From Burkholderiaceae bacterium (GTDB lineage Bacteria; Pseudomonadota; Gammaproteobacteria; Burkholderiales; Burkholderiaceae), in NCBI GenBank assembly GCA_023266335.1, contig JAHFQJ010000015.1:1-50727 (forward strand): 50,727 nt of DNA, read 5' to 3'. Made by a program: the position numbers and the translations under genes. The notes beneath the pieces were generated by a model. It saw only the letters and a program-made list of their open reading frames with translations, was not told where the DNA came from and searched no databases. Shown piece after piece: positions 8,536-15,634 of the stretch (its first letter is position 1; each line of letters begins with the position of its first letter).

Positions 8536-8827
8536 GATTTATATTTTTTGCTTTATTTATAAACTTTAAGCAATCATCTATATTTTTAATTACTGATACT
8601 TTACCCTTCCAAGTGCTGTGCCAAATTTCCTGTAATTCATTTAATTTTGCTGTTTTTCTTTTTCCGTCTTTAATTTCTATAAGAAAATTCTTACCAGCAA
8701 TACCGCATAATAAATCAGGGCAACCTTTACCTTGCGTATGTAAATGTTCTACGCTAAAGCCTGCTCGGCGTAAAAATTCTACGATTGTTCTTTGATTGGC
8801 ATCCACCCGTTTTGCGTAATTACTCAT
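8528..8827 (-). CDS. Phage VRR-NUC-type nuclease
   Basis: A 99-residue protein with the PD-(D/E)xK nuclease signature: GKGCPDLLCGIAG (catalytic D in PDL) then NFLIEIKDGKRK (E-x-K). The N-terminal ANQRTIVEFLRRAGFSV is the usual first helix of VRR-NUC proteins. Stand-alone phage versions are thought to cut branched DNA during replication or packaging. It starts on the last base of the P-like gene and continues the early operon. Confidence 0.75.
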   Translation of the reverse strand: MSNYAKRVDANQRTIVEFLRRAGFSVEHLHTQGKGCPDLLCGIAGKNFLIEIKDGKRKTAKLNELQEIWHSTWKGKVSVIKNIDDCLKFINKAKNINHE

Positions 8828-9489
8828 TATTCATTAATGGCTTTTTTGAAATCTACTTGAATAACATTAGTTTTTAGTTCTTCTTTTAATTTATTTATAA
8901 AATATAACCTTTGCTCATGTTCTTCTTTGGTATATTTCTTTTCTAGTGCTAAAGCTGGCTGAGGTATTGGCTCTAAACTTGATTCAGGTAATTCATAAAT
9001 ATTATTTGCTATATTTTTAAAGCTTTCTTTGCATTGTTCATAAACTAAATTCAATATATTTAAACCTTTGCCTTGCATTTGTAATGCTGCATTATGCAGT
9101 CTAATATCATGATTTTTAAATTCATCTGCGGGCGTAGTATTACAATGCCTTAATGAGTTAAATCTGCTATATTCATGTACGCATTTTTGAAATAGGTCCG
9201 CGTAATTTAATTTTTCTTTTTGAGTTGCTAACTTTATTAAATCTATTATTTTTGGCGGATATTCTAGCTTAGCAAGATTAGATTTGATTTTTTGTAATTG
9301 ATTTAAGGTTATATTTTTTGAATTAAGATATTCTATTATTTTAATAGTATGCTGCTTATTTTCTGCCTGACTATCTGCCTGTAAATATCCAAGTGCTTTT
9401 AAGGCTGTATCAGCACCCCATAAAAATGTAGATTCTTCTAAAATAGCAGTAAATATTTTCATATATTCTGCAGTTATATTATTATGCAT
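8827..9489 (-). CDS. Phage replication protein P-like (helicase loader candidate)
   Basis: A 220-residue helical protein encoded directly after the O-like gene, with an eight-base overlap. The layout resembles lambda P: an early tryptophan-containing helix (FLWGADTALKALGYL), a middle segment with YPPKIIDLIKL, and a C-terminal helix (EEHEQRLYFINKLKEEL). P proteins recruit the host DnaB helicase to the phage origin. Sequence similarity is too weak to be certain, so synteny is the main support. Confidence 0.45.
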   Translation of the reverse strand: MHNNITAEYMKIFTAILEESTFLWGADTALKALGYLQADSQAENKQHTIKIIEYLNSKNITLNQLQKIKSNLAKLEYPPKIIDLIKLATQKEKLNYADLFQKCVHEYSRFNSLRHCNTTPADEFKNHDIRLHNAALQMQGKGLNILNLVYEQCKESFKNIANNIYELPESSLEPIPQPALALEKKYTKEEHEQRLYFINKLKEELKTNVIQVDFKKAINE

Positions 9490-10855
9490 ATGCTATCTCC
9501 TTGTTATTTACAATATTGCCTAATATTGAACCGATACTTTTAAATTCTTGTGCAAAATTTTCTCTTTTTGATAAAATCTCAGATGTAGTCGGTATTTCTT
9601 CATCAAAATCAATAAAATTATTATTTATATTATTTTTAATATTTCTTTCTTTTTCTCTACGCTCTAATTCTTCTGCAACACCTGACATATCAATAACAAA
9701 ACCTTTGCATTTTTGTGCATATTCTCTATCTTGCTGTTTAAATGATTTATTAGCTTCTTCCCTTATTTCTAAACATGCCCATTTACCAGTTACAGCTCGT
9801 TCAAAATAAGTTTGCAGATTATTAATTTTATGATTAGGGTCGGTTAGCTTATCTTTTACATAACATCTAAATGCTTGTATTTGTTGATAAGCTTGCTCAT
9901 CATTAGTATTAAAATATTGTTTGAGTAAGCTTATACTTCCCATACTTGGCATAAATTCCGCTACATCAATATCAGTTATGGTTGTTTGATTTTCTATAGA
10001 TAATCTACTTGCTAATGCTGGTGCAAGGTTTATCATTTGCTTTTGTTGCTTAGTTTGATTACTCATAATAAATGAAACATTACGCTCAATTGTTGTAACT
10101 AAACTATTCATTTCATTTTGTCGCAAACCCAATTTATCTATACGGGCGTTGTTTGTTTTAGTAAGAGTTTCTATTTTTGTATTTAGATTTTCAATTTTTA
10201 AACAAAGATTATGAATAGTATCAATTAGGGTGTGCGTATCATTATTAAAACTAGTATCAATTTTTTTATTAGTATCAGTATTAGTATTAATTTTGATACT
10301 GTAATACTGATTGCTTAGATATGTATTTCTCTCACTATTTGGTACTTTAGTATTGATACTTGTATTAATACTTAGAGTATCACTGTTGATACTGGTACGA
10401 GTATCAAATTTTGTACTAATACTGGTATTTTGATACTCGTTGTTTTGGCTAAATTTTTTTGAATTAGTATCATTTAATTGATACTGATGAATATTATTAG
10501 CATTAATCATTTTTACACCTTTGTTACTAATTAATAGTTTATTAGTATCATTTTTTATATTTGTTTGAATGTTACTAATATCAATTTTGAATAAATGATA
10601 ATGATTATTTTTGCCAAGCTTATTTACTTTAATAAATCCATATTCTTTTAGAAACTTAATAGCATTTGCTACAGTATTTCTATTTTTTATAAATCCGTCT
10701 TTCATAATTTTTGTATAAGACGGAAACGGATTAGGTAAATGGTCAGCAATTATGGAGGCAACTATTAAAACACTTTTTTTAAAGCCTGTTAAAAATTGAA
10801 TATTTGAGTTTCGGAATTGCTCCATAAACTCATGCCGTTTGATAACTTTTTGCAT
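9482..10855 (-). CDS. Phage replication initiator, O-like
   Basis: A 457-residue protein. Residues 1-95 form a winged helix domain of the phage-replisome-organiser type (SIIADHLPNPFPSYTKIMKD, TVANAIKFLKEYGFIKVNKLG). Residues 110-215 are a repetitive N/D/T/S-rich linker whose DNA carries many GTATCA boxes, so coding and origin functions overlap. The C-terminal part (AYQQIQAFRCYVKDKLTDP) resembles the distal domain of DnaT/O-like proteins. Lambda O binds iterons inside its own gene and recruits P; the same arrangement is inferred here. It is the first gene of the leftward early operon. Confidence 0.65.
   Translation of the reverse strand: MQKVIKRHEFMEQFRNSNIQFLTGFKKSVLIVASIIADHLPNPFPSYTKIMKDGFIKNRNTVANAIKFLKEYGFIKVNKLGKNNHYHLFKIDISNIQTNIKNDTNKLLISNKGVKMINANNIHQYQLNDTNSKKFSQNNEYQNTSISTKFDTRTSINSDTLSINTSINTKVPNSERNTYLSNQYYSIKINTNTDTNKKIDTSFNNDTHTLIDTIHNLCLKIENLNTKIETLTKTNNARIDKLGLRQNEMNSLVTTIERNVSFIMSNQTKQQKQMINLAPALASRLSIENQTTITDIDVAEFMPSMGSISLLKQYFNTNDEQAYQQIQAFRCYVKDKLTDPNHKINNLQTYFERAVTGKWACLEIREEANKSFKQQDREYAQKCKGFVIDMSGVAEELERREKERNIKNNINNNFIDFDEEIPTTSEILSKRENFAQEFKSIGSILGNIVNNKEIAYA
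10218..10550. repeat. GTATCA box cluster, probable phage origin
   Basis: Thirteen exact GTATCA or TGATAC hexamers occur in 333 bases: starts at 10218, 10236, 10254, 10272, 10294, 10354, 10377, 10387, 10401, 10431, 10467, 10479 and 10545. Orientations are mixed, and several sit in extended forms such as TTAGTATCA and TTGATACTG. They lie inside the O-like gene, the position of lambda ori. The three leftmost are spaced exactly 18 bases apart. I interpret them as initiator-binding iterons. Confidence 0.6.
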
Positions 10856-10917
10856 GTTTGTCGATTCCTAGCAAAAATGGATATTAATAATTTGAAAGTT
10901 TGTCTGTCTAAAACAAT

Positions 10918-10944
10918 AACCGCCCTATGTTAAGTAAGGCGGTT
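10918..10944 (-). other. Hairpin in the O-like gene leader
   Basis: AACCGCC and GGCGGTT form a perfect 7-bp GC-rich stem around a 13-base loop, about 65 bases upstream of the O-like start. It could act in antitermination, attenuation or protein binding in the leftward early transcript. There is no U-run on the minus strand after it, so a plain terminator is unlikely. Confidence 0.3.
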
Positions 10945-11023
10945 AAGGCGACAAACATTGGGCATATTTCTATGCTTAATTGAATGATATTACTTTTAAT
11001 TATAAAAATCAACTACTTTTATT

Positions 11024-11054
11024 GTATTTTTAAAATAAAAGTATTTTTAAATAC
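11024..11054. promoter_or_regulatory. Candidate repressor operators
   Basis: Two near-identical boxes, GTATTTTTAAAATA and GTATTTTTAAATAC, start 17 bases apart in the divergent gap between the O-like operon and the CI-like repressor. The second is nearly palindromic. Their place between divergent lysis and lysogeny genes is that of phage operators. No Cro-like gene was found on the minus strand here. Confidence 0.35.
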
Positions 11055-11130
11055 ATATTATGGGAATTACCAATTACTATACTATTAATTAATATATAAT
11101 ATTATATAGTTTTAATTTTTTATTGAGAAT

Positions 11131-11691
11131 ATGAGCAATAATCCAGCAAAAAAAATAACAGTAGAAGAGAGAATTGGCTTGATAGCTAAAAGGCATGGAT
11201 TATCTGAAACAAAAATAGCAATAAAATCTAATGTTTCAGTATCCACTCTAACCAAATCATGCCGTACAGATAAAATAAGTTATAAAGTAGCTCACAAAGT
11301 AGCTGCTGCATTTAATGTAAATATAGATTGGTTGCTCACAGGCGAAGGAAGCCCTGATAATATAAAAAATAGTAACAGTGATTTTAAATTTGATAATAAT
11401 ACTATAAAAGATATTGCAAACCCTAAAATTATAAAAATGAATGCGGCTTTAACTAAAGAAGACAGCAATAGCGAAGCAGAAGTATTAGTTGATGAAGGAA
11501 GTGGATTTATAGGAGATTCACTATATGTAGTAAATGTTTTAAATTCTCATAAACTTTTTTTTATAAGTGCTGATGTATTAGGTCAAATTACTTTAGTTAC
11601 TCCAAGCAGTAGTCAAACATTAACTAAAGAAGACATTGATAAATTAGATATTTTAGGCGTGGTAAGAGGTATACTCAAAAAATTTAATTAA
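11131..11691 (+). CDS. Phage CI-like repressor
   Basis: A 186-residue regulator. Residues 1-75 match the phage CI repressor helix-turn-helix type: VEERIGLIAKRHGLSETKIA, then FNVNIDWLLTGEGSP, the typical end of that domain. The C-terminal 70 residues (LYVVNVLNSHKLFFISADV, ILGVVRGILKKF) look like a shortened peptidase-S24-like dimer domain with no clear Ser/Lys pair, so self-cleavage is not supported. It faces away from the early operon across the putative operators and should maintain lysogeny. The ribosome site is weak (TGAGAAT). Confidence 0.75.
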   Translation: MSNNPAKKITVEERIGLIAKRHGLSETKIAIKSNVSVSTLTKSCRTDKISYKVAHKVAAAFNVNIDWLLTGEGSPDNIKNSNSDFKFDNNTIKDIANPKIIKMNAALTKEDSNSEAEVLVDEGSGFIGDSLYVVNVLNSHKLFFISADVLGQITLVTPSSSQTLTKEDIDKLDILGVVRGILKKFN

Positions 11692-11698
11692 CATATTT

Positions 11699-11723
11699 AA
11701 TCATACTTTTTATAAGTATGATT
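11699..11723. terminator. Hairpin between convergent genes
   Basis: AATCATACTT and AAGTATGATT form a perfect 10-bp stem with a five-base loop, eight bases after the repressor stop. A small minus-strand frame ends 18 bases to its right, so the hairpin could stop transcription from both sides. There is no strong U-tract on either strand, so efficiency is uncertain. Confidence 0.45.
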
Positions 11724-11740
11724 GTTAAAAATAATTCTAA

Positions 11741-11860
11741 TTATTGTATTTTAGTTTTACTTTTTTTCTTATAACTTCTAAAAAATAGTCCTTTCTTAGT
11801 GTATCTTATTGTAAAAATACTCTTTTTGCATAAATCTACCCAACTCTTGTAATTATTCAT
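11741..11860 (-). CDS. Small basic protein, unrecognised
   Basis: A 39-residue frame (starts MNNYKSWVDLCKK, ends KKKSKTKIQ) with a good ribosome site, AAGGTAAGAG, directly before its ATG. It faces the repressor gene and shares a terminator-like hairpin with it. Net charge is strongly positive. The rest of 11861-12020 shows only an imperfect inverted repeat (ATCCATAA / TTATGGAT) and no other gene. Confidence 0.3.
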   Translation of the reverse strand: MNNYKSWVDLCKKSIFTIRYTKKGLFFRSYKKKSKTKIQ

Positions 11861-12020
11861 CTCTTACCTTTTTATTTATATTTATAAATATCCATAATTT
11901 AATAATTGTTTTTTATTTATGGATAGAACTATATATTAGCCACTTTCAAGAGAAAAAATCAATATTTATATTTTTTATGTTGATTTTTGGCTACTTTTGT
12001 ATATAATTCTAAATATACCC

Positions 12021-12056
12021 AAATTTGGCTAAATTTGCCCAAATTTAAGTAAATTT
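12021..12056. repeat. Four AAATTT tracts in exact 10-base phase
   Basis: AAATTT occurs at 12021, 12031, 12041 and 12051, one per ten bases, immediately before the ribosome site of the LRV-like gene. Phased A-tracts of this kind bend DNA; the units (such as CCCAAATTTGGC, a palindrome) could also be an operator array. This is either an upstream promoter element or a repressor site controlling the LRV-VWA pair. Confidence 0.45.
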
Positions 12057-12075
12057 GATAAAAAAGGAGCTAACC

Positions 12076-12432
12076 ATGCGTGCAATCTTAAGTCTTTTAT
12101 TCTTACCATTCTTCCAAAAGCAAACCCCGCAATCTGTACAAGACATTTGCAGGAATGCAAAAACAAAACCTAAAACATTATTAATTCATGCAGATTCTAA
12201 AAAACTAGAAGTTATATCTGCATTAATAAATAATCCAAATACACCAGCATTAGCTTTAGAAAAAATAGCCGATAGAAAAGACTACAAACTTTGTTTACAA
12301 ATCATTCAGCATAAAAATGTTAGTAATTCTACCTTAGAAAAATTAACCCAGCACTGGCATCAATCAGTAGTTAGAACATCAAAAGAGGCTTTAATCAGCC
12401 GCGGAATTTTAAATAAATACAGCATACATTAA
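12076..12432 (+). CDS. LRV-like repeat protein
   Basis: A 118-residue protein. I choose the ATG at 12076 over one 21 bases earlier because GGAG sits at proper spacing in front of it. Residues 35-110 show two to three leucine-rich-variant-like repeats: ALINNPNTPALALEKIADRKD, KLCLQIIQHKNVSNSTLEKLTQH and HQSVVRTSKEALISRG are successive units. LRV repeats form an open protein-binding solenoid. The N-terminus (MRAILSLLFLPFFQK) is short and hydrophobic. It probably forms an operon with the VWA gene 66 bases downstream. Not a standard phage gene; probably cargo. Confidence 0.55.
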   Translation: MRAILSLLFLPFFQKQTPQSVQDICRNAKTKPKTLLIHADSKKLEVISALINNPNTPALALEKIADRKDYKLCLQIIQHKNVSNSTLEKLTQHWHQSVVRTSKEALISRGILNKYSIH

Positions 12433-12498
12433 AAACAAACACGTGATGACTGCTAGGAAAGACTGGCATTTTTAATCTTAACAAGGAAAATAAAAAAG

Positions 12499-13092
12499 AT
12501 GAGTAATTTAGAATTAAATAAAGGCGACAACATAATTTTTGCAATTGATGTATCTGCAAGTATGAGCAATTCAGATTGTGCAGGCGGGTTAAGCCGAATT
12601 GAATACGCAAAAGAAAAAACTATAGCTTTCATTAATGAAGCCGCAAAACATGATACAGACGGCGTAGATATTATTACCTTTGGTCATAAAGTAGAAGCAT
12701 TGACTACATCATCTGATAATTTTACATCAACGGTTGAAATTGTGAAGCAATTAAAAGCAACTGAAGGAGCAACTGATACTGCAGGTGCAATCAGAAAAGC
12801 ATGGAGCTTAAGTAATTCAAAACAGCAAACTGTATTATTCTTAATCACGGACGGCGAACCTTCAGATAGAGACGCTGTAAAATCAGTTATACAAGATATT
12901 ACAAATAATGTAACGCATGAACATCAGTTTAATATCAGTTTATTAACTGTAGGCGAAGTAAATTCTGAATTACGTTCATTTTTAACAGAGTTAGATGATA
13001 GTTTACAAGCTTCTAAATACGATATTGTAGATGTTAAAACACTTGATGAAGTTGATTTTATCGGTGCATTTGCAGCTGCTTTACAGGATTAA
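12499..13092 (+). CDS. von Willebrand factor A domain protein
   Basis: A 197-residue single-domain VWA protein. The metal-ion-dependent adhesion site is complete: DVSAS near residue 18, the threonine in GATDTAGA, and TDGEPSD. There is no signal peptide, so it acts in the cytoplasm. VWA proteins of this size occur with chaperone-like ATPases, tellurite/stress clusters and some defence systems, where they mediate metal-dependent protein contacts. Here the only partner is the LRV-like gene upstream. A good AAGGAAAA ribosome site precedes it. Its location between repressor and integrase marks it as cargo. Confidence 0.8.
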   Translation: MSNLELNKGDNIIFAIDVSASMSNSDCAGGLSRIEYAKEKTIAFINEAAKHDTDGVDIITFGHKVEALTTSSDNFTSTVEIVKQLKATEGATDTAGAIRKAWSLSNSKQQTVLFLITDGEPSDRDAVKSVIQDITNNVTHEHQFNISLLTVGEVNSELRSFLTELDDSLQASKYDIVDVKTLDEVDFIGAFAAALQD

Positions 13093-13112
13093 ATGACAAG
13101 ATAAGATAAATT

Positions 13113-13140
13113 TAGGTTCTAGTTTTAATATTAGAGCCTA
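13113..13140 (+). terminator. Possible terminator after the VWA gene
   Basis: TAGGTTCTA and TAGAGCCTA form a 9-bp stem (one G-U pair), 20 bases after the VWA stop. It has no U-run after it, so it may be a weak terminator or an RNA-stability hairpin. Confidence 0.3.
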
Positions 13141-13168
13141 ATCTTAAATTAGAATTAAAAAGTAATTT

Positions 13169-13363
13169 ATGTTTTTAACAAAAGACGACCTAAATACACT
13201 AACAGGGCTAAAACAAGCAAAAGCAATTACAAAATGGCTTAAAAATAATCCTGATACGCTATCACAGCATAAATTAGTATTTGCGGGTTACATAAATGCA
13301 GTTGGTTTACCAATTGTAGAAAAATTAGAATCTACACGAAAAGATGACGCCGTAAATAGTTAA
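13169..13363 (+). CDS. DUF4224-like small phage protein (copy 1)
   Basis: A 64-residue protein, MFLTKDDLNTLTGLKQAKAI then KLVFAGYINAVGLPIVEKL. The pattern, an N-terminal LTGxxxxxxxxxWL helix-turn-helix-like segment followed by a short strand with GLPIV, is that of DUF4224 proteins, which sit next to tyrosine integrases in many prophages and may act as excision or recombination-direction factors. It is a close paralogue of the gene 22 bases downstream. Confidence 0.6.
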   Translation: MFLTKDDLNTLTGLKQAKAITKWLKNNPDTLSQHKLVFAGYINAVGLPIVEKLESTRKDDAVNS

Positions 13364-13385
13364 TCCAAGTAAGAGGCAGACAAAC

Positions 13386-13592
13386 ATGAAAATATTAACT
13401 AAAAAAGAAATTGAAGCATTCACAGGTTTAAAGCACAGAACAAAAATAATAAAATGGCTTGAGATTAATACTACAACTCTAGCAAATTATAACTTAGTAT
13501 TTGCAGGCGGAATAAATGCTGCAGGCTTACCAATTGTACAAAAGCTTGAAGCTAAACAAAAACAAAAAACAGAGTGGCAACCGAATGTATAA
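13386..13592 (+). CDS. DUF4224-like small phage protein (copy 2)
   Basis: A 68-residue paralogue of the preceding gene. Both share LT-K-(D/E)-(L/I)----TGLK, the I-KWL segment and LVFAG-INA-GLPIV-KLE. Roughly half of the aligned positions are identical, so the duplication is old. Two copies together suggest different partners or DNA sites. A typical single DUF4224 gene would serve one integrase. Confidence 0.6.
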   Translation: MKILTKKEIEAFTGLKHRTKIIKWLEINTTTLANYNLVFAGGINAAGLPIVQKLEAKQKQKTEWQPNV

Positions 13593-13608
13593 CTTAGAGT
13601 ATTTGTAA

Positions 13609-13755
13609 ATGAATAAATTTATATTTTTAATATCATGCTTTTGCACTGCATGTTGTGGGCTAGCCTTAATATTTGTAGATAAATCTACTTGTTTAGAAAG
13701 ATTAGTATGGGTGTTAGGTTTAGCAATAAATTTCAAGAATTCATGCAAGGCATAA
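13609..13755 (+). CDS. Small cysteine-rich membrane peptide
   Basis: A 48-residue frame, MNKFIFLISCFCTACCGLAL then IFVDKSTCLERLVWVLGLAIN. Residues 4-24 are a hydrophobic segment with four cysteines; the second half holds another hydrophobic stretch. It fits tightly between the DUF4224-like gene and the YopX-like gene (17 and 4 bases of spacing), which supports it being real, although its ribosome site is poor. No family recognised. Confidence 0.4.
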   Translation: MNKFIFLISCFCTACCGLALIFVDKSTCLERLVWVLGLAINFKNSCKA

Positions 13756-13759
13756 AATA

Positions 13760-14212
13760 ATGATGAAAAATAACCAAGTGCCGCAATTTAAAGTGTGGTG
13801 TCATGATACTAAAAAATGGTTCAATAATGACTTATTGTATATAAACTCCAAAAATGAAGTTGTTTATATAAGCACAAAAAGCAATCATAAAATTTTATAT
13901 GCTCAACCGTTAGAAAACATAACTATTTGTAGATTTATAGGACAGTTTGATATAAATAAATGCCCGATTTATGAGCATGATATTTATTTTTTAAACAAAG
14001 ATAAAAAAGAAATAAGAGTTATTGAGTATAGTAATTATATTTATCAAAGCCCGTCTATGTGCGGATTTCAAATAGATATGAAGCAGTTATATGCTCAATT
14101 TAGCAGTAAAGACTATTACCCTATTTATGACCGTCATGCTATGTATGCAATATATCATACATTAGAAATAATAGGCTCTAAGTTTGAACATGGTTATTTA
14201 ATAGAACAATAG
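13760..14212 (+). CDS. YopX-like phage protein
   Basis: A 150-residue protein matching the YopX pattern common in phages: PQFKVWCHDTKKWFNNDLL at the start, then GQFDINKCPIYEHDIYFL, which corresponds to the family's G-x-D-x-N-G-x-x-I-Y-E-G-D motif with small changes. Function of the family is unknown. It precedes the integrase with two bases between them. Confidence 0.75.
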   Translation: MMKNNQVPQFKVWCHDTKKWFNNDLLYINSKNEVVYISTKSNHKILYAQPLENITICRFIGQFDINKCPIYEHDIYFLNKDKKEIRVIEYSNYIYQSPSMCGFQIDMKQLYAQFSSKDYYPIYDRHAMYAIYHTLEIIGSKFEHGYLIEQ

Positions 14213-14214
14213 AC

Positions 14215-15192
14215 ATGCCAAAGCTAAAAATGCCCAATGGAATGCGTTCAAGAAAACGAGGCAATAAAACTTACTATTACTTGGATAACAATGTACGCAT
14301 CAACCGCAAGCTAACTCCGCTAGGTTCTAATTTCGCAGAAGCTTTAGTCAAATATGCTGAATATATAACACCTGCTAAACAAGCCAGTACGATATATACT
14401 TTCAATGTAGCCATAGAGCGTTACTTTATTGAGATAGTACCAACCAAAGCACCTAGAACGCAAATAGATAATAATCAGCAAATAAAAAACTTAGTTAAAT
14501 TTTTTGATAAAGCTCCACTAGAACAAATTAAACCCATGCATATTCGTCAATATTTAGATTGGCGTAAAGAAGCACCAATTAGGGCTAATAGAGAAATATC
14601 ATTATTTAGCCATATTTTCAACTGGTCAAGACAATGGGGTATGACAGATAAAGAAAATCCATGTTTAGGTAATACTAAGCATAAAGAAATTGGGCGTAAA
14701 GATGTATATGTAAGTGATGCGGATATGAGTAAAATCTTAGAATATTCTGATAGAGCATTAAAAAATGCAATTAAGCTGGCTTATCTTACTGGTCAGCGTC
14801 CTGCTGATGTTTTAAAAATGAAGTGGAAAGATGTATACACTGAAAATAACCAAGATTATATATTTGTTAATCAAAATAAAACTAAAGCTAAATTAAGTAT
14901 ATGCATTAGCGGAGAATTAAAAGAATTATTATCTAATATTAGTAAAAATAATGAAACTATTTTAGGATTAACTTATGCCATGCTTAGAAAACGTTTTGAT
15001 AAAGCACGTGAACTTGCTGGACTTGATAAGAATAAATTTCAGTTTAGAGATTTACGGGCAAAAGCAGGAACGGATACTGCAAATAGTAAAGGTTTAGAAA
15101 CAGCGCAAAAACAACTCGGGCATAAAAATATTAATATGACCATGCATTATTATCGAGATGAAAAAGGACAAAAAACTGAACCAACCAGATAG
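14215..15192 (+). CDS. Prophage tyrosine integrase
   Basis: A 325-residue site-specific recombinase. The N-terminal 60 residues (RKRGNKTYYYLDNNVRINRKL) are a lambda-type arm-binding domain; residues 65-165 the core-binding helices; the catalytic domain contains TGQRPADVLKMKW (first Arg), FRDLRAKAGTD (second Arg; the usual His is Arg, as in many prophage integrases with this motif), LGHKNINMTMHYY (His and nucleophile Tyr). It would integrate and excise this prophage. It lies at the right end, with candidate arm repeats and an att-like site just downstream. Confidence 0.93.
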   Translation: MPKLKMPNGMRSRKRGNKTYYYLDNNVRINRKLTPLGSNFAEALVKYAEYITPAKQASTIYTFNVAIERYFIEIVPTKAPRTQIDNNQQIKNLVKFFDKAPLEQIKPMHIRQYLDWRKEAPIRANREISLFSHIFNWSRQWGMTDKENPCLGNTKHKEIGRKDVYVSDADMSKILEYSDRALKNAIKLAYLTGQRPADVLKMKWKDVYTENNQDYIFVNQNKTKAKLSICISGELKELLSNISKNNETILGLTYAMLRKRFDKARELAGLDKNKFQFRDLRAKAGTDTANSKGLETAQKQLGHKNINMTMHYYRDEKGQKTEPTR

Positions 15193-15250
15193 ATATTTTA
15201 GTTAAATAAAACAAAAATTATTTATGCAATATTTAGAGGTAATTACAAAA

Positions 15251-15280
15251 TGTGCGAAACACTTTGAAATGTGCGAAACA
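15251..15280. repeat. Direct repeats near the integrase
   Basis: TGTGCGAAACA occurs twice, 19 bases apart, 58 bases after the integrase stop and before the att-like sequence. Such direct repeats next to int are typical integrase arm-type or excisionase sites. No biochemical assignment is possible from sequence. Confidence 0.4.
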
Positions 15281-15285
15281 AAAAG

Positions 15286-15314
15286 TACAAAACAAAAAAG
15301 CCACAAAGTGGCTT
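15286..15314 (-). terminator. Intrinsic terminator, minus strand
   Basis: Read on the minus strand, AAGCCAC-TTT-GTGGCTT is a perfect 7-bp GC-containing hairpin followed by a U-rich tract (TTTTTGTTTTG). It would end leftward transcripts coming from the abi gene and protect the integrase region. The plus-strand version lacks a U-run. Confidence 0.6.
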
Positions 15315-15318
15315 ATTG

Positions 15319-15328
15319 GTTGGCTCCC
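15319..15328. other. Possible att core at the right end of the prophage
   Basis: GTTGGCTCCC here is identical to the ten bases at 29408-29417, which are the 3' end of a tRNA-Asn fragment and its flank. It lies just after the integrase and the terminator. It may be a short or decayed att core shared by the two elements, so prophage and defence island could be tandem insertions at one tRNA site. Ten bases can match by chance. Confidence 0.3.
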
Positions 15329-15634
15329 ACTGTTGATTGAGTTACGAACAAATAGATATGATGATGTGATAAATTTTGGTAGTTTATTACATGAAAATTC
15401 TAGTAGTAGATTGTTTTTATAAAATTTTTTAAACTTATTAAGTTTGTGATAGTATGTATTTTTTTACATACTATACAAATATCTATGAATGAAAATAAGG
15501 ATAATCAAGATAATATAAAACCTAAAAATTGGGATAGATTTTTAGAATTAGTTAAAACTATGAAAATTAATGATTAATTTTTAAGTTATAAAGAACGTAA
15601 TCAAAATTTAACCTCTAAAACCCATTTGAAGATA
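15329..15634. other. Spacer between prophage and abi gene
   Basis: This 306-base stretch has no convincing gene. A 30-codon plus-strand frame at 15485-15577 (ends KNWDRFLELVKTMKIND) vaguely resembles the tail of VapB-type antitoxins and may be debris. The rest is AT-rich with no clear repeat or promoter that I can support. Confidence 0.4.

Noticed and set aside
10218-10550. GTATCA cluster considered as a CRISPR array
   Set aside because: Repeats are six to nine bases, in mixed orientation and irregularly spaced within a coding region; no cas genes are in the window.
15485-15577. 30-codon frame that could be the end of a VapB-type antitoxin
   Set aside because: Too short, no toxin gene beside it, and the similarity is only a vague WDRFLELV pattern.
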